Below are positions 1-7,745 of a stretch of 35,639 nucleotides of DNA, piece by piece (the first letter of the stretch is position 1; each line of letters starts with the position of its first letter). The notes under the pieces are model-generated. The model had not been told where the DNA came from. It searched no databases and saw nothing but the letters and a program-made list of their open reading frames with translations. A program made the position numbers and the translations under genes. The stretch comes from Microterricola pindariensis (GTDB taxonomy: Bacteria; Actinomycetota; Actinomycetes; Actinomycetales; Microbacteriaceae). The DNA lies in contig NZ_MPZN01000033.1 of assembly GCF_002936985.1 (NCBI RefSeq), positions 1 to 35,639 of the forward strand. Direction: 5' to 3'.

Positions 1-1
1 G

Positions 2-598
2 GATGTTCCCGTCTACGTCGGCGAGCCCGCCGTGCTGGAGCAGCTGACCGGCTACAACATGCACCGGGGTGCCCTGGCCGCGATGCACCGCCCGGCGCTG
101 GCCCCGGTCGAGGAGCTCATCCGCGACGCGCGGCGCATCGTCATCCTCGAGGACATCGTCGACCACACCAACATCGGCGCCATCTTCCGCGCGGTGGCCG
201 GCCTCGGGGCGGATGCCGTGCTCATCACGCCGCGCTGCGCCGACCCGCTGTACCGCCGGAGCGTCAGGGTGAGCATGGGCACCGTGCTGCAGGTGCCGTG
301 GACCCGGCTGCCGGAGTGGGACGAGGCGACGCCGCTGCTGCACTCGCTCGGCTTCCACATCGCCGCGCTCGCGCTCTCCGACGACGCCGTCAGCTTGGAG
401 GAGTTCGAGAAGAACCCGCCGGAGAAGCTGGCGATCGTGCTGGGCTCGGAGGGCGACGGCCTGAGCCGTGCCGCCCTCTCCGCCGCCGACACGACGGTGA
501 CGATCCCGATGCTGCACGGCGTGGACTCGCTGAACGTGGCCGCGGCGAGCGCCGTCGCGCTCTACGCCCTGCGCGTGCGCGCAGCCGAAGTCGCTTAA
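2..598 (+). CDS. TrmH/SpoU-family RNA 2'-O-methyltransferase, 5' truncated by window
   Basis: The reading frame is open from base 2, so the true start lies upstream of the window. The visible 198 residues hold the SPOUT-fold catalytic half: a DHTNIGAIFR segment (motif 1), LGSEGDGLS (motif 2) and IPMLHGVDSLNVAAASA (motif 3), which form the knotted SAM site of TrmH-type 2'-O-ribose methyltransferases. The segment VLEQLTGYNMHRGALA before motif 1 is typical of the rRNA-type paralogues in actinobacteria. The exact RNA target (23S rRNA or tRNA) cannot be told. It ends in TAA, which overlaps the -10-like element of the next gene. Confidence 0.9.
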   Translation, partial: DVPVYVGEPAVLEQLTGYNMHRGALAAMHRPALAPVEELIRDARRIVILEDIVDHTNIGAIFRAVAGLGADAVLITPRCADPLYRRSVRVSMGTVLQVPWTRLPEWDEATPLLHSLGFHIAALALSDDAVSLEEFEKNPPEKLAIVLGSEGDGLSRAALSAADTTVTIPMLHGVDSLNVAAASAVALYALRVRAAEVA

Positions 599-601
599 GC
601 T
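596..601 (+). promoter_or_regulatory. -10-like element TAAGCT, leaderless start at 608
   Basis: TAAGCT is followed by six bases and GTG. The hexamer reuses the TAA stop of the upstream methyltransferase. No clear -35 is seen. Confidence 0.45.
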
Positions 602-607
602 CGTTCC

Positions 608-1837
608 GTGACTCTTACTCGACGCCAGGTGTACCGACGTCGTCGGCTCGTTGTCTTCAGCGTGATCGGAGTGGTGCTGATCGCCCTGCTCTCCGGCCTG
701 ATCTACAGCGTGAACGCCATCGCCGCCCCGCTGCCGGCCACCAGCGCGACCCTGGCAGAGGTGCCCGCGCTCACCCAGCCGGCGAGCCCGGTGGCCTGGC
801 CCGACTTCGGCCGCACGGCCATCGGCGCCGTCGGCACGCCCGGCCTGCTCGCGACCGCCGGCGACCAGTCCACGGGCCCGATCGCCAGCATCACCAAGAT
901 GATCACGGCGCTCGTCGTGCTCGACAAGCACCCGCTCGGCGCCGGCGAGGCCGGCCCGGACATCGCGTACACCGAGGCCGACATCGACATCTACTGGGAG
1001 ACGATCGCCGAGGACGGCTCCTCGGCCCCGGTCTCTGCCGGCATGACGCTCAGCCAGAGGCAGACGCTGACCGCCGTGCTGCTGCCCTCTGCCAACAACT
1101 ACGCCCAGTCCCTCGCCATCTGGGCCTACGGCTCGATGGACGCGTACCTGGCCGCCGCGAACGCCTGGCTGGCCGAGCACGGCCTCACCGACACGCACGT
1201 CGTCGACGCCAGCGGGCTCTCCGCCGGCAGCGTCAGCAGCCCGGCCAACCTGGTCGAGATCGGCAAGCTGGCCCTGGCCCAGCCCGCCCTCGCCGAGATC
1301 GTCGCCATGAAATCCGCCGAGCTGCCAACCATCGGCACCGTCGTCAACACCAACAAGCTGCTCGGAACGCACGGCGTCACGGGCATGAAGACGGGCACGA
1401 CGGATGAGGCGGGCGCCTGCCTGCTCTACACCGCCGTTTCCGAGATCGACGGGCAGCAGGTGACGCTGGTCGGCGCCACGCTCGGGGCGGACACCCACTC
1501 CGAGCTGAACGACGCCGTCGCCGGCCTGCTGGACTCGACCTTCGCCGGCTTCCACACCGTCTCGCTCACCGAGGCCGGGCAGCAGTGGGCCAGCTACTCG
1601 ACCGTGTGGGGCGACACCGCCACCGCGGAGAGCGCGACATCCGCCTCGATGCTGGTCTGGTCGGACACACCGGTGGAGACCGCGCTCATCCTGCCGGACG
1701 TCTCACTGGCCGCCGACGGCACCAACCTCGGCAGCGTGACCTTCAGCTCCGGCGGGCGCAGCGCCACCGTGCCGATCACCCTGCACGGCCGGCTCGGCGA
1801 CCCCGGCGTCGGCTGGAAGCTCGCCAACCCGCGCTAG
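608..1837 (+). CDS. D-alanyl-D-alanine carboxypeptidase (S11 penicillin-binding protein family)
   Basis: A 409-residue protein with a basic N-terminus (RRQVYRRRRL) and one membrane helix at about 14-36, so a membrane-anchored extracytoplasmic enzyme. All three serine-penicillin-recognising motifs are present: SxxK (S94-ITK), SxN (S161-AN) and KTG (K261-TG, in MKTGTT). This family trims the terminal D-Ala from peptidoglycan pentapeptides. The C-terminal part (about 290-409) is a beta-rich extension. The GTG start fits a leaderless transcript. The stop overlaps that of the convergent SGNH hydrolase in a shared CTAG. Confidence 0.9.
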   Translation: MTLTRRQVYRRRRLVVFSVIGVVLIALLSGLIYSVNAIAAPLPATSATLAEVPALTQPASPVAWPDFGRTAIGAVGTPGLLATAGDQSTGPIASITKMITALVVLDKHPLGAGEAGPDIAYTEADIDIYWETIAEDGSSAPVSAGMTLSQRQTLTAVLLPSANNYAQSLAIWAYGSMDAYLAAANAWLAEHGLTDTHVVDASGLSAGSVSSPANLVEIGKLALAQPALAEIVAMKSAELPTIGTVVNTNKLLGTHGVTGMKTGTTDEAGACLLYTAVSEIDGQQVTLVGATLGADTHSELNDAVAGLLDSTFAGFHTVSLTEAGQQWASYSTVWGDTATAESATSASMLVWSDTPVETALILPDVSLAADGTNLGSVTFSSGGRSATVPITLHGRLGDPGVGWKLANPR

Positions 1838-2727
1838 TTGCCTTCTGGCCGCTCCGACTGGAACGGGCCGGCATCCGGCCGCTTGGCGGTCACGGTGTCG
1901 CCGGAGGACTGGTGCCGCACCCGGCGCAGCACCCACGGCACGAGGTATTCGCGGGCCCAGCTGAGGTCCTCGCCCCTGGCCTCCCGCCAGCTCAGGGCCG
2001 GGGCCGGCTCCGGCTGGGAGGGCTTCAAGTCGTTCGGCACGTTCAGCGCCGCCAACACCAGCCGGGCGATCTCGTGGTGGCCGAGCGCGTTCATGTGCAG
2101 CCGGTCCGGCGCCCAGTAGCGGGTGTCCTGGATCTCCTTCAACGGCCATTGGTCGGCGATGATGCAGTCGTACTTCGCGGCGATGGCGCGCAGGTTCTCG
2201 TTGTAGATGGCGACCTTGCCGCGGATGCCGCGGAACACGGGGGAGAAGCCGACATCCGTCGCCGTGAACAGCACGACCGTCGCGTGGTCGCGGCTGAGCC
2301 GGGCGATCGCCTGCTCGACCAGCGCGGAGACGGCATCCGGGTCGCTGCCGGGCCGGATGACGTCGTTGCCGCCGCCGGAGATCGTGATGAGGTCCGGCTT
2401 GAGCGCGAGCGCGTGGTCGACCTGCTCGTCCAGGATCTGCTGGATCAGCTTGCCGCGCACCGCCAGGTTGGCGTACGCGAAGTCGTCGGTGCCGTCGCTC
2501 AGCACCTCGGCGACACGGTCGGCCCAGCCGCGGAACCCGCCGGGGACGCTCGGCTCCGGGTCGCCGATGCCCTCGGTGAAGGAGTCACCGACGGCGACGT
2601 AGCGCTGCCACGGGTGCACCGGCCACGGGGCTCCCGCATCGGGCGCGTCGCCCTGTGGCTTCGCCTGCTCGCGGCGCCTCGAGAGCCGAAACCACAGTCC
2701 GGTGTGCTTAGCGGTGTCTTCAGCCAT
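1834..2727 (-). CDS. SGNH/GDSL-family hydrolase
   Basis: A 297-residue protein with the SGNH blocks in order: GDSF with nucleophile S49, the block I glycine region around G53, GGGND with N121 (block III), and DRLHMNALGHH with D208 and H211 (block V). These enzymes are serine esterases or lipases; the substrate is not evident. There is no signal peptide, and the N-terminus is charged (RRREQAKPQ), so it is probably cytoplasmic. It is divergent from the helicase at 2767 and both starts look leaderless. The last four bases overlap the convergent carboxypeptidase. Confidence 0.88.
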   Translation of the reverse strand: MAEDTAKHTGLWFRLSRRREQAKPQGDAPDAGAPWPVHPWQRYVAVGDSFTEGIGDPEPSVPGGFRGWADRVAEVLSDGTDDFAYANLAVRGKLIQQILDEQVDHALALKPDLITISGGGNDVIRPGSDPDAVSALVEQAIARLSRDHATVVLFTATDVGFSPVFRGIRGKVAIYNENLRAIAAKYDCIIADQWPLKEIQDTRYWAPDRLHMNALGHHEIARLVLAALNVPNDLKPSQPEPAPALSWREARGEDLSWAREYLVPWVLRRVRHQSSGDTVTAKRPDAGPFQSERPEGN

Positions 2728-2733
2728 GACACC

Positions 2734-2739
2734 AATGTA
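2734..2739 (-). promoter_or_regulatory. -10-like TACATT, leaderless start at 2727
   Basis: On the minus strand TACATT is followed by six bases and the ATG of the SGNH hydrolase. Confidence 0.45.
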
Positions 2740-2752
2740 ATCGGGGAGCGGC

Positions 2753-2758
2753 TAAACT
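2753..2758 (+). promoter_or_regulatory. -10-like TAAACT, leaderless start at 2767
   Basis: TAAACT is followed by eight bases and the helicase ATG, with no Shine-Dalgarno sequence between. The divergent gene's element lies only 13 bases away. Confidence 0.45.
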
Positions 2759-2766
2759 GGGGCCAG

Positions 2767-4581
2767 ATGAATACTCCGCTCGGCCCCCACCCCCATCCGG
2801 GAACCTCGGCCGCAGAGAACCTCTCGCCGTCGTTCCCTGAACGTGCCGCCTGGGGTACCGCCAGTAAGCTGCGAGCTTGGCAGGCCGAGGCACTGGAAAA
2901 GTACTTCGACACCATGCCCCGCGACTTCCTCGCCGCGGCAACGCCGGGCGCAGGCAAGACGACGTTCGCCCTGCGCCTCGCCGCGGAGCTCCGCGGCCGC
3001 CGCGAGGTCGACACGATCATCGTCGTCGCCCCGACCGAGCACCTGAAGAAGCAGTGGGCGGAGGCGGCGGCCCGCGTCGGCATCCGGCTCGACCCCGAGT
3101 TCAAGAACGCGCACGGCCGCTTCGGCAAGCACTACCACGGCATCGCGGTCACCTACGCGGCGGTCGCCGTGCGCGCCTCGCTCTACCGTGACATCACCCT
3201 GAGCAACCGCACCCTGGTGATCCTCGACGAGGTGCACCACGGCGGCGACGCGCTGAGCTGGGGCGACGCCATCCGCGAGGCCTTCGGCAACGCCACCAAG
3301 CGCCTGTCGCTGACCGGGACCCCGTTCCGCTCCGACACCGCGCCGATCCCGTTCGTCGAGTACGCGCCGGACAACCAGGGCATCCGCACCTCCATCACCG
3401 ACTACAACTACGGCTACGGCCGCGCCCTCGAAGACGGCGTCGTGCGTCCCGTCCTGTTCATGGTCTACGCCGGCCACATGCGCTGGCGCACCAAGACCGG
3501 CGACGAGATGGAGGCCAAGCTCGGCGAGGACAACACCAAGGACATCACCTCCCAGGCCTGGCGCACCGCGCTCGACCCGGCCGGCGAGTGGATCCCCTCC
3601 GTGCTGCAGGCCGCCGACAAGCGCCTCAGCGAGGTGCGTCAGGGCATCCCGGATGCCGGCGGGCTGGTGCTGGCCACCGACCACTTCGCGGCCAAGGCGT
3701 ATGCCGTCGTCCTCGAGGAGATCACCGGGCAGCCGGTCACCCTCGTGCTCTCCGACGACAAGGAGGCGTCGGACAACATCGACACCTTCTCCGCCGGCAC
3801 CAGCCGCTGGATGGTCGCCGTGCGCATGGTGTCGGAGGGCGTCGACGTGCCCCGCCTCGCCGTCGGCGTCTACGCCACCTCCTCCTCGACCCCGCTGTTC
3901 TTCGCCCAGGCGATCGGCCGCTTCGTGCGCGCCCGCCGCCGCGGTGAGACGGCATCCGTCTTCCTGCCCAATGTGCCGCAGCTGATGGCACTCGGCTCGC
4001 AGATGGAGCTGGAGCGCGACCACGCGCTGGACCGGATCAGCACCGAGGAGGACGGTGACATCTACAACCCGGAAGATGCCATGGTCGCCGCGGCGAACAA
4101 GGACGACAAGGCGTCGGAGGCGCTGACCAGCGAGTTCAGCTTCCAGGCCATCGGCTCGGCCGCCACCTTCGACCGGGTGCTCTTCGACGGCCACGAGTTC
4201 GGCACGCTGGCCGAGCCCGGCAGCGACGAGGAGTTCGACTTCATCGGCATCCCCGGCCTGCTGGAGCCGGAGCAGGTGAGCGACCTGTTGCGCCAGCGCC
4301 AGGCCAAGCAGGCCAGGCGCCAGGCCGAGCGGCAGAAGAACCGCCCGGCCGAGGAGATCGCCGCCGAGACGCCGCAGGCCCTCTACCGCACGCTCAAGGA
4401 GCAGCGCACGCTGCTCAACAGCCTGGTCGGCATGTGGGCCAAGATGACGGGTGAGGCGCATGGCCAGGTGCACTCAGAGCTGCGCCGGATCTGCGGCGGT
4501 CCCGCCGTCGCTCAGGCCAGCGTCACCCAGCTGCAGTCACGCATTCAGCTGCTCCGCAAGCGGCTCGGCAGCACCCACTAG
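2767..4581 (+). CDS. DEAD/DEAH-box superfamily 2 helicase
   Basis: A 604-residue SF2 ATPase. Walker A is TPGAGKT (K64), Walker B is DEVHH (154-158), motif III-like SLTGTPFRSD begins at 181, motif V is VSEGVDVPRL and motif VI is QAIGRFVRARRRG. The layout resembles XPB/RecG-type DNA translocases. The C-terminal about 180 residues, rich in Lys, Arg and Gln, look helical and are not recognised. The frame is open far upstream, but ATG 2767 is preferred because homology-like sequence starts just after it and a -10 element precedes it. The last 45 bases overlap the convergent trans-sulfuration gene. The biological role is unknown. Confidence 0.85.
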   Translation: MNTPLGPHPHPGTSAAENLSPSFPERAAWGTASKLRAWQAEALEKYFDTMPRDFLAAATPGAGKTTFALRLAAELRGRREVDTIIVVAPTEHLKKQWAEAAARVGIRLDPEFKNAHGRFGKHYHGIAVTYAAVAVRASLYRDITLSNRTLVILDEVHHGGDALSWGDAIREAFGNATKRLSLTGTPFRSDTAPIPFVEYAPDNQGIRTSITDYNYGYGRALEDGVVRPVLFMVYAGHMRWRTKTGDEMEAKLGEDNTKDITSQAWRTALDPAGEWIPSVLQAADKRLSEVRQGIPDAGGLVLATDHFAAKAYAVVLEEITGQPVTLVLSDDKEASDNIDTFSAGTSRWMVAVRMVSEGVDVPRLAVGVYATSSSTPLFFAQAIGRFVRARRRGETASVFLPNVPQLMALGSQMELERDHALDRISTEEDGDIYNPEDAMVAAANKDDKASEALTSEFSFQAIGSAATFDRVLFDGHEFGTLAEPGSDEEFDFIGIPGLLEPEQVSDLLRQRQAKQARRQAERQKNRPAEEIAAETPQALYRTLKEQRTLLNSLVGMWAKMTGEAHGQVHSELRRICGGPAVAQASVTQLQSRIQLLRKRLGSTH

Positions 4582-5790
4582 GGCGTCGCCCACGAGGACG
4601 GCGTCCAGGGCGGCCAGGATGTCGGCCGCCAGGTCGTCGACGTGCTCGAGGCCGATGCTCAGGCGCACGACGGCCGCGTTCGGCTTCGCGCTGGCCTCCA
4701 CCGGGCGGTGCGTCAGCGACGCCGGGTGCTGCACCAGCGAGTCGACGCCGCCGAGTGAGACGGCGTGCGTGATCAGCCGGCAGGACTCGGTGAACCGGGC
4801 GGCCGCGTCGTAGCCGCCGGCCAGCTCGATCGCGATCAGCGAGCCGGGGCCGTGCAGCTGGCGGCCGAGCAGGCCCTGGGGGTCCTGGCCGGGCAGCGCG
4901 GGGTAGTGCACCCGGTTCAGCGCCGGGTGCCCGTCCAGCAGAGCGGCGAGCTGCATCGCCGTCTGCTGCTGCGCGCGCACCCGCACGGGCAGGGTGCGGA
5001 TGCCGCGGTGCAGCAGGTAGCCAGCGAAGGGGTTCAGCAGGCCGCCGGTCAGGGCCCGCACCTGGCGGAGCCTGGTCACCCACTCGGTGCTGGTGGCGAC
5101 CACGCCGCCCATCACGTCGCCGTGTCCGCCGAGGTACTTGGTGGCGCTGTGCAGCACCAGCGTGGCGCCGTGCAGGGCCGGCTGCTGCAGCACCGGGGTG
5201 GCGAAGGTGTTGTCGACGAGCACGGGCACCTCACCGGCGGCCGCGCACACGGCGGCGATGTCGAGCAGTTCCAGCGTCGGGTTGGCCGGCGTCTCGATCA
5301 CGACGAGGCCGGTCTCCGGGGTGATCGCCGCCGAGATGCCGTCCGGCTGCACCCAGGTCACCGTGGTGCCGAGCAGGCCGGTGGCCAGCACGTGGTCCGT
5401 CCCGCCGTACAGCGGGCGCACGGCGACGATGTGCGGCCGGCCGGCCGCGGCGGTCGCCAGCAGGCAGGCGGCGAGCGCCGCCATGCCGGTTGCGAAGGCG
5501 ACGGCGCCGTCCGTTCGTTCCAGCGCGGCCAGGCTCTCCTCGAAGCGGGCGACGCCCGGCTGCCAGAGCCGTTGGTAGACGGCGGAGGCGCCGGGTTCGA
5601 GGTCGCCGCCCGTGGCGAGGTTCTCGTAGCTGTCACCGCCGCTCTCGACATCCGTCAACGGGTTCGTCGTCGACAGGTCGATGGTGGGCACGTGCGAGCC
5701 GGACTCGCGCACCCCGTCCATCCCGCCGTGCACGGCGATCGTCTCGAGGCGGTGGCCGGGGGAATCGTTGTGAGACATCAGTGGCTCCAT
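4537..5790 (-). CDS. Cys/Met-metabolism PLP-dependent trans-sulfuration enzyme
   Basis: A 417-residue fold-type I PLP enzyme of the cystathionine gamma-synthase / gamma-lyase / methionine gamma-lyase family. Visible are the substrate-loop region SYENLATGG, ATGMAALAA (cofactor phosphate binding), LVDNTFATP with D193 (pyridine nitrogen), and SATKYLGGHGD with the Schiff-base lysine K218. Which sulfur amino acid reaction it runs cannot be settled by eye. ATG 5790 is chosen because TACGTT plus six bases precedes it; ATG 5778 (MSHNDS) is the alternative. It is divergent from an Lrp/AsnC regulator, which probably controls it. Its 3' end overlaps the helicase by 45 bases. Confidence 0.88.
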   Translation of the reverse strand: MEPLMSHNDSPGHRLETIAVHGGMDGVRESGSHVPTIDLSTTNPLTDVESGGDSYENLATGGDLEPGASAVYQRLWQPGVARFEESLAALERTDGAVAFATGMAALAACLLATAAAGRPHIVAVRPLYGGTDHVLATGLLGTTVTWVQPDGISAAITPETGLVVIETPANPTLELLDIAAVCAAAGEVPVLVDNTFATPVLQQPALHGATLVLHSATKYLGGHGDVMGGVVATSTEWVTRLRQVRALTGGLLNPFAGYLLHRGIRTLPVRVRAQQQTAMQLAALLDGHPALNRVHYPALPGQDPQGLLGRQLHGPGSLIAIELAGGYDAAARFTESCRLITHAVSLGGVDSLVQHPASLTHRPVEASAKPNAAVVRLSIGLEHVDDLAADILAALDAVLVGDALVGAAEPLAEQLNA

Positions 5791-5796
5791 GCCTCG

Positions 5797-5802
5797 AACG
5801 TA
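5797..5802 (-). promoter_or_regulatory. -10-like TACGTT, leaderless start at 5790
   Basis: TACGTT is followed by six bases and ATG on the minus strand. A TTGACA at 5811-5816 is only eight bases upstream, too close to be its -35. Confidence 0.4.
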
Positions 5803-5803
5803 G

Positions 5804-5866
5804 TTGAAGCTGTCAAAGCACCTCAAGGGCGTCAAGGATCCTGTCGAGAGTGCTGCTATTCTTGAA
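5804..5866. promoter_or_regulatory. Possible Lrp/AsnC operator cluster
   Basis: Between the divergent genes TCAA tetramers recur at 5813, 5823 and 5832, roughly one helical turn apart, with TTGA at 5804 and 5862. TTGA...TCAA at 5804-5816 forms a small inverted repeat. Phased short half-sites fit the multimeric binding of Lrp-family proteins. This is inference from spacing only. Confidence 0.35.
5857..5862 (+). promoter_or_regulatory. Possible -10 TATTCT for the Lrp/AsnC gene
   Basis: TATTCT lies about 35 bases before the GTG start, leaving a short leader that contains an AGGA Shine-Dalgarno at 5887-5890. The -35 is unclear. Confidence 0.3.
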
Positions 5867-5897
5867 AGGTTCTTCACAAAGAAAGCAGGACTGCCCC

Positions 5898-6380
5898 GTG
5901 GATTCGAAGAAGGCCGATCTCGATCGCGTCGACCGTGCGCTGTTGCGCGCACTCTCGGCCAACGCCAGGGCCTCCGGGGCCGCGCTGGCCGCAGAGGTCG
6001 GAGTCGCCGAGTCGACAGTGTCGCTGCGGCTGCGCCGCCTGCAGGCGCTCGGCTACATCCGCGGATTCCGGGTCGACATCGACCTGGCCGCGCTCGGCGC
6101 CTCACTGCAGGCGCTCATCTCGGTGCGCCTCGTCAAGCACGCCCGCGGCGAGATCGACTCCTTCCGGGATTCCGCCCCGCACCTGCCCGGCGTGATCGGC
6201 CTGTTCCACATGGCCGGCGCCGACGACTACCTGCTGCACGTGGCCGCCCACGACGCCTCCGAGCTACGCGACTTCGTGCTCACCCACCTGACCGGGCACC
6301 CGGCCGTCGCGCACACCGAGACGAACCTCATCTTCGAGCACGCCGACGGCGACGGCTGGCACGAGCTGGTCAAGGAGTAG
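5898..6380 (+). CDS. Lrp/AsnC-family transcriptional regulator
   Basis: A 160-residue protein of usual family length. The N-terminal winged helix starts DRVDRALLRALSANARAS, and the recognition helix region is VGVAESTVSLRLRRLQALGYI. The C-terminal RAM ligand-binding domain follows, with VIGLFHMAGADDYLLHV typical of the family. GTG 5898 is chosen because AGGA lies seven bases upstream. It is divergent from the trans-sulfuration gene, so sulfur amino acid or branched amino acid sensing is likely, but the ligand is not visible. Its 3' end overlaps the convergent metallo-hydrolase by 11 bases. Confidence 0.92.
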   Translation: MDSKKADLDRVDRALLRALSANARASGAALAAEVGVAESTVSLRLRRLQALGYIRGFRVDIDLAALGASLQALISVRLVKHARGEIDSFRDSAPHLPGVIGLFHMAGADDYLLHVAAHDASELRDFVLTHLTGHPAVAHTETNLIFEHADGDGWHELVKE

Positions 6381-7032
6381 TCGGCCGCTCCAGCTCCGCC
6401 GCCTGGGCCAGCACGAACGCGCGGTCCACGACCCGGCCGTGCCCCGGCACGACGAGCTCGTCCGGGCCGATCCTGTCGGCCAGGGTGCGGAGCGCCCGCG
6501 GCCAGCCCTGCGGGAACGCGTCCGGGCCGGCCTGCGGCGGCCCGGACTCCTCGATCACGTCGCCGACGATCCAGCAGCCGGCATCCGGCACGTGCACGAC
6601 CAAGTCGGTGTCCGTGTGCCCCGGCGGCAGGGTGATCAGCCGCACCGTGCGCCCGCCGAGGTCCAGTTCGAGCAGCCCGTCGACGCGCACCTGGGGCGGG
6701 GTGAGCACGACATCCGGCCGGTCGGCCAGCTCCGCGGCCTCGTAGTCGCGGAAGTGCGCCGCGACGCGGTGGTGGCCGTAGATCGTCGCCGTCGGGGCGA
6801 ACAGCTGGTTGCCGAAGGTGTGGTCGTAGTGGGCGTGGGTGTTCACCACCCAGCGGATGTCGCCCTGCTGCAGCCGCGCGGCGTCCGCCACGATCTCGGC
6901 CGCCTCCTCCGGGCCGCAGCGGGTGTCGACCAGCAGCAGTCCGGCCGTGCCCCGCACCAGGCAGACGGACACGTCCAGCGGCTGGTAGCGCGCCTGCCAG
7001 ACGCCGTCGGCGACCTCTGCCCATTCGGCCAT
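6370..7032 (-). CDS. Metallo-beta-lactamase-fold hydrolase
   Basis: A 220-residue protein with the MBL dinuclear metal set: NTHAHYDH (H66, H68, D70, H71), PPGHTDTD (H139), VGDV (D158) and VPGHG (H198). Members hydrolyse thioesters, lactones, beta-lactams or phosphodiesters; this one has no diagnostic extra domain, so its substrate is open. There is no signal peptide. On the minus strand TAGGCT plus six bases precedes the ATG, supporting this start. It is divergent from the small membrane protein at 7093. Confidence 0.9.
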   Translation of the reverse strand: MAEWAEVADGVWQARYQPLDVSVCLVRGTAGLLLVDTRCGPEEAAEIVADAARLQQGDIRWVVNTHAHYDHTFGNQLFAPTATIYGHHRVAAHFRDYEAAELADRPDVVLTPPQVRVDGLLELDLGGRTVRLITLPPGHTDTDLVVHVPDAGCWIVGDVIEESGPPQAGPDAFPQGWPRALRTLADRIGPDELVVPGHGRVVDRAFVLAQAAELERPTTP

Positions 7033-7038
7033 GCGGCG

Positions 7039-7044
7039 AGCCTA
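7039..7044 (-). promoter_or_regulatory. -10-like TAGGCT, leaderless start at 7032
   Basis: TAGGCT on the minus strand is followed by exactly six bases and the ATG of the metallo-hydrolase. Confidence 0.45.
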
Positions 7045-7080
7045 TTCCTCCGCGTCTATCCCGACGCGGTCTGCCGCGCG

Positions 7081-7086
7081 TAGCAT
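7081..7086 (+). promoter_or_regulatory. -10-like TAGCAT, leaderless start at 7093
   Basis: TAGCAT is followed by six bases and ATG; no Shine-Dalgarno sequence is present. Confidence 0.45.
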
Positions 7087-7092
7087 CGAGCC

Positions 7093-7593
7093 ATGCTGGC
7101 CGAGTGGTCCGGGTTCTTCGTCGCCGCCGCCGGGGCGTGCGCCGCCCTCGGCGGCCTCATCATCGTCGCCGCCTCGGTGAGCGTCACGGAGATGATCGCC
7201 ATCCCGGGCATGGCCTCGCGGGCGGGCGTCGCCATCGCGCTCCTCGTCGCCTCCACGATCATCGCGCTGGCCGCGCTGATTCCCGGTCTCTCGGCCGGCG
7301 GCTTCGGCTGGCTGGTCCTTCTGGCCGGCGGCATCGCGCTGGGCCTCGCCCTCGAGTCGCTGTGGCGGCTGGTGCGCACCCGGCAGCCCGGAGCCCGGGA
7401 GCACCGCGGGCTCGGCGAGTCGATCGTGAAGGGCAGCTTCGGGGTGCTGCCGAGCGCCGCGCTCTGTGTCGGCGGGGTGCTCCTGTTGCTCGGCGATGCC
7501 GCGGGCACGTACTGGATCGCGGCCGGGATCCTGCTCTCCATCCTCTCCGCCGTCGTCTCGGCGTGGGTGGTCCTGGTCGAGATCCGGCGCTGA
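7093..7593 (+). CDS. Small integral membrane protein, unknown function
   Basis: I do not recognise a family. The 166 residues form four hydrophobic helices at about 6-28, 44-66, 70-90 and 115-160 (the last long enough for two passes). A basic loop sits between helices 3 and 4 (WRLVRTRQPGAREHR). No catalytic motif is visible. Its start is supported by the -10-like element six bases upstream. It is probably transcribed alone, because the next gene begins 152 bases later with its own leader. Confidence 0.7.
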   Translation: MLAEWSGFFVAAAGACAALGGLIIVAASVSVTEMIAIPGMASRAGVAIALLVASTIIALAALIPGLSAGGFGWLVLLAGGIALGLALESLWRLVRTRQPGAREHRGLGESIVKGSFGVLPSAALCVGGVLLLLGDAAGTYWIAAGILLSILSAVVSAWVVLVEIRR

Positions 7594-7665
7594 ATCCGGC
7601 GGTGTTCGGGGGCCCGAAATGCTGTCAATCGCGGCGAATCGGGGGCTCGGCGGCATCCGGATCGG

Positions 7666-7700
7666 TAGCGTGTACAGCGGACGCTCAGGGTCGCGCGACC
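7666..7700 (+). promoter_or_regulatory. Possible promoter and palindrome upstream of the VIT1-family gene
   Basis: A -10-like TAGCGT at 7666-7671 is followed in the presumed leader by a perfect 12-base palindrome GGTCGCGCGACC at 7689-7700, which could be an operator. No IdeR/DtxR-like box was recognised. An AGGAG Shine-Dalgarno lies at 7731-7735. Confidence 0.3.
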
Positions 7701-7745
7701 ACATCGTTCCCGCACCAGCGCCAGGCCATCAGGAGTTCCACCCCC

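Noticed and set aside
2752-4473. 573-codon minus-strand frame opposite the helicase
   Set aside because: Composition is shadow-like and no family motif is present, while the plus strand has full SF2 motifs.
5811-5816. TTGACA as a -35 for the trans-sulfuration gene
   Set aside because: Only eight bases separate it from the -10-like TACGTT.
7594-7745. IdeR/DtxR box before the VIT1-family gene
   Set aside because: No TTAGG-type inverted repeat can be found in the gap.
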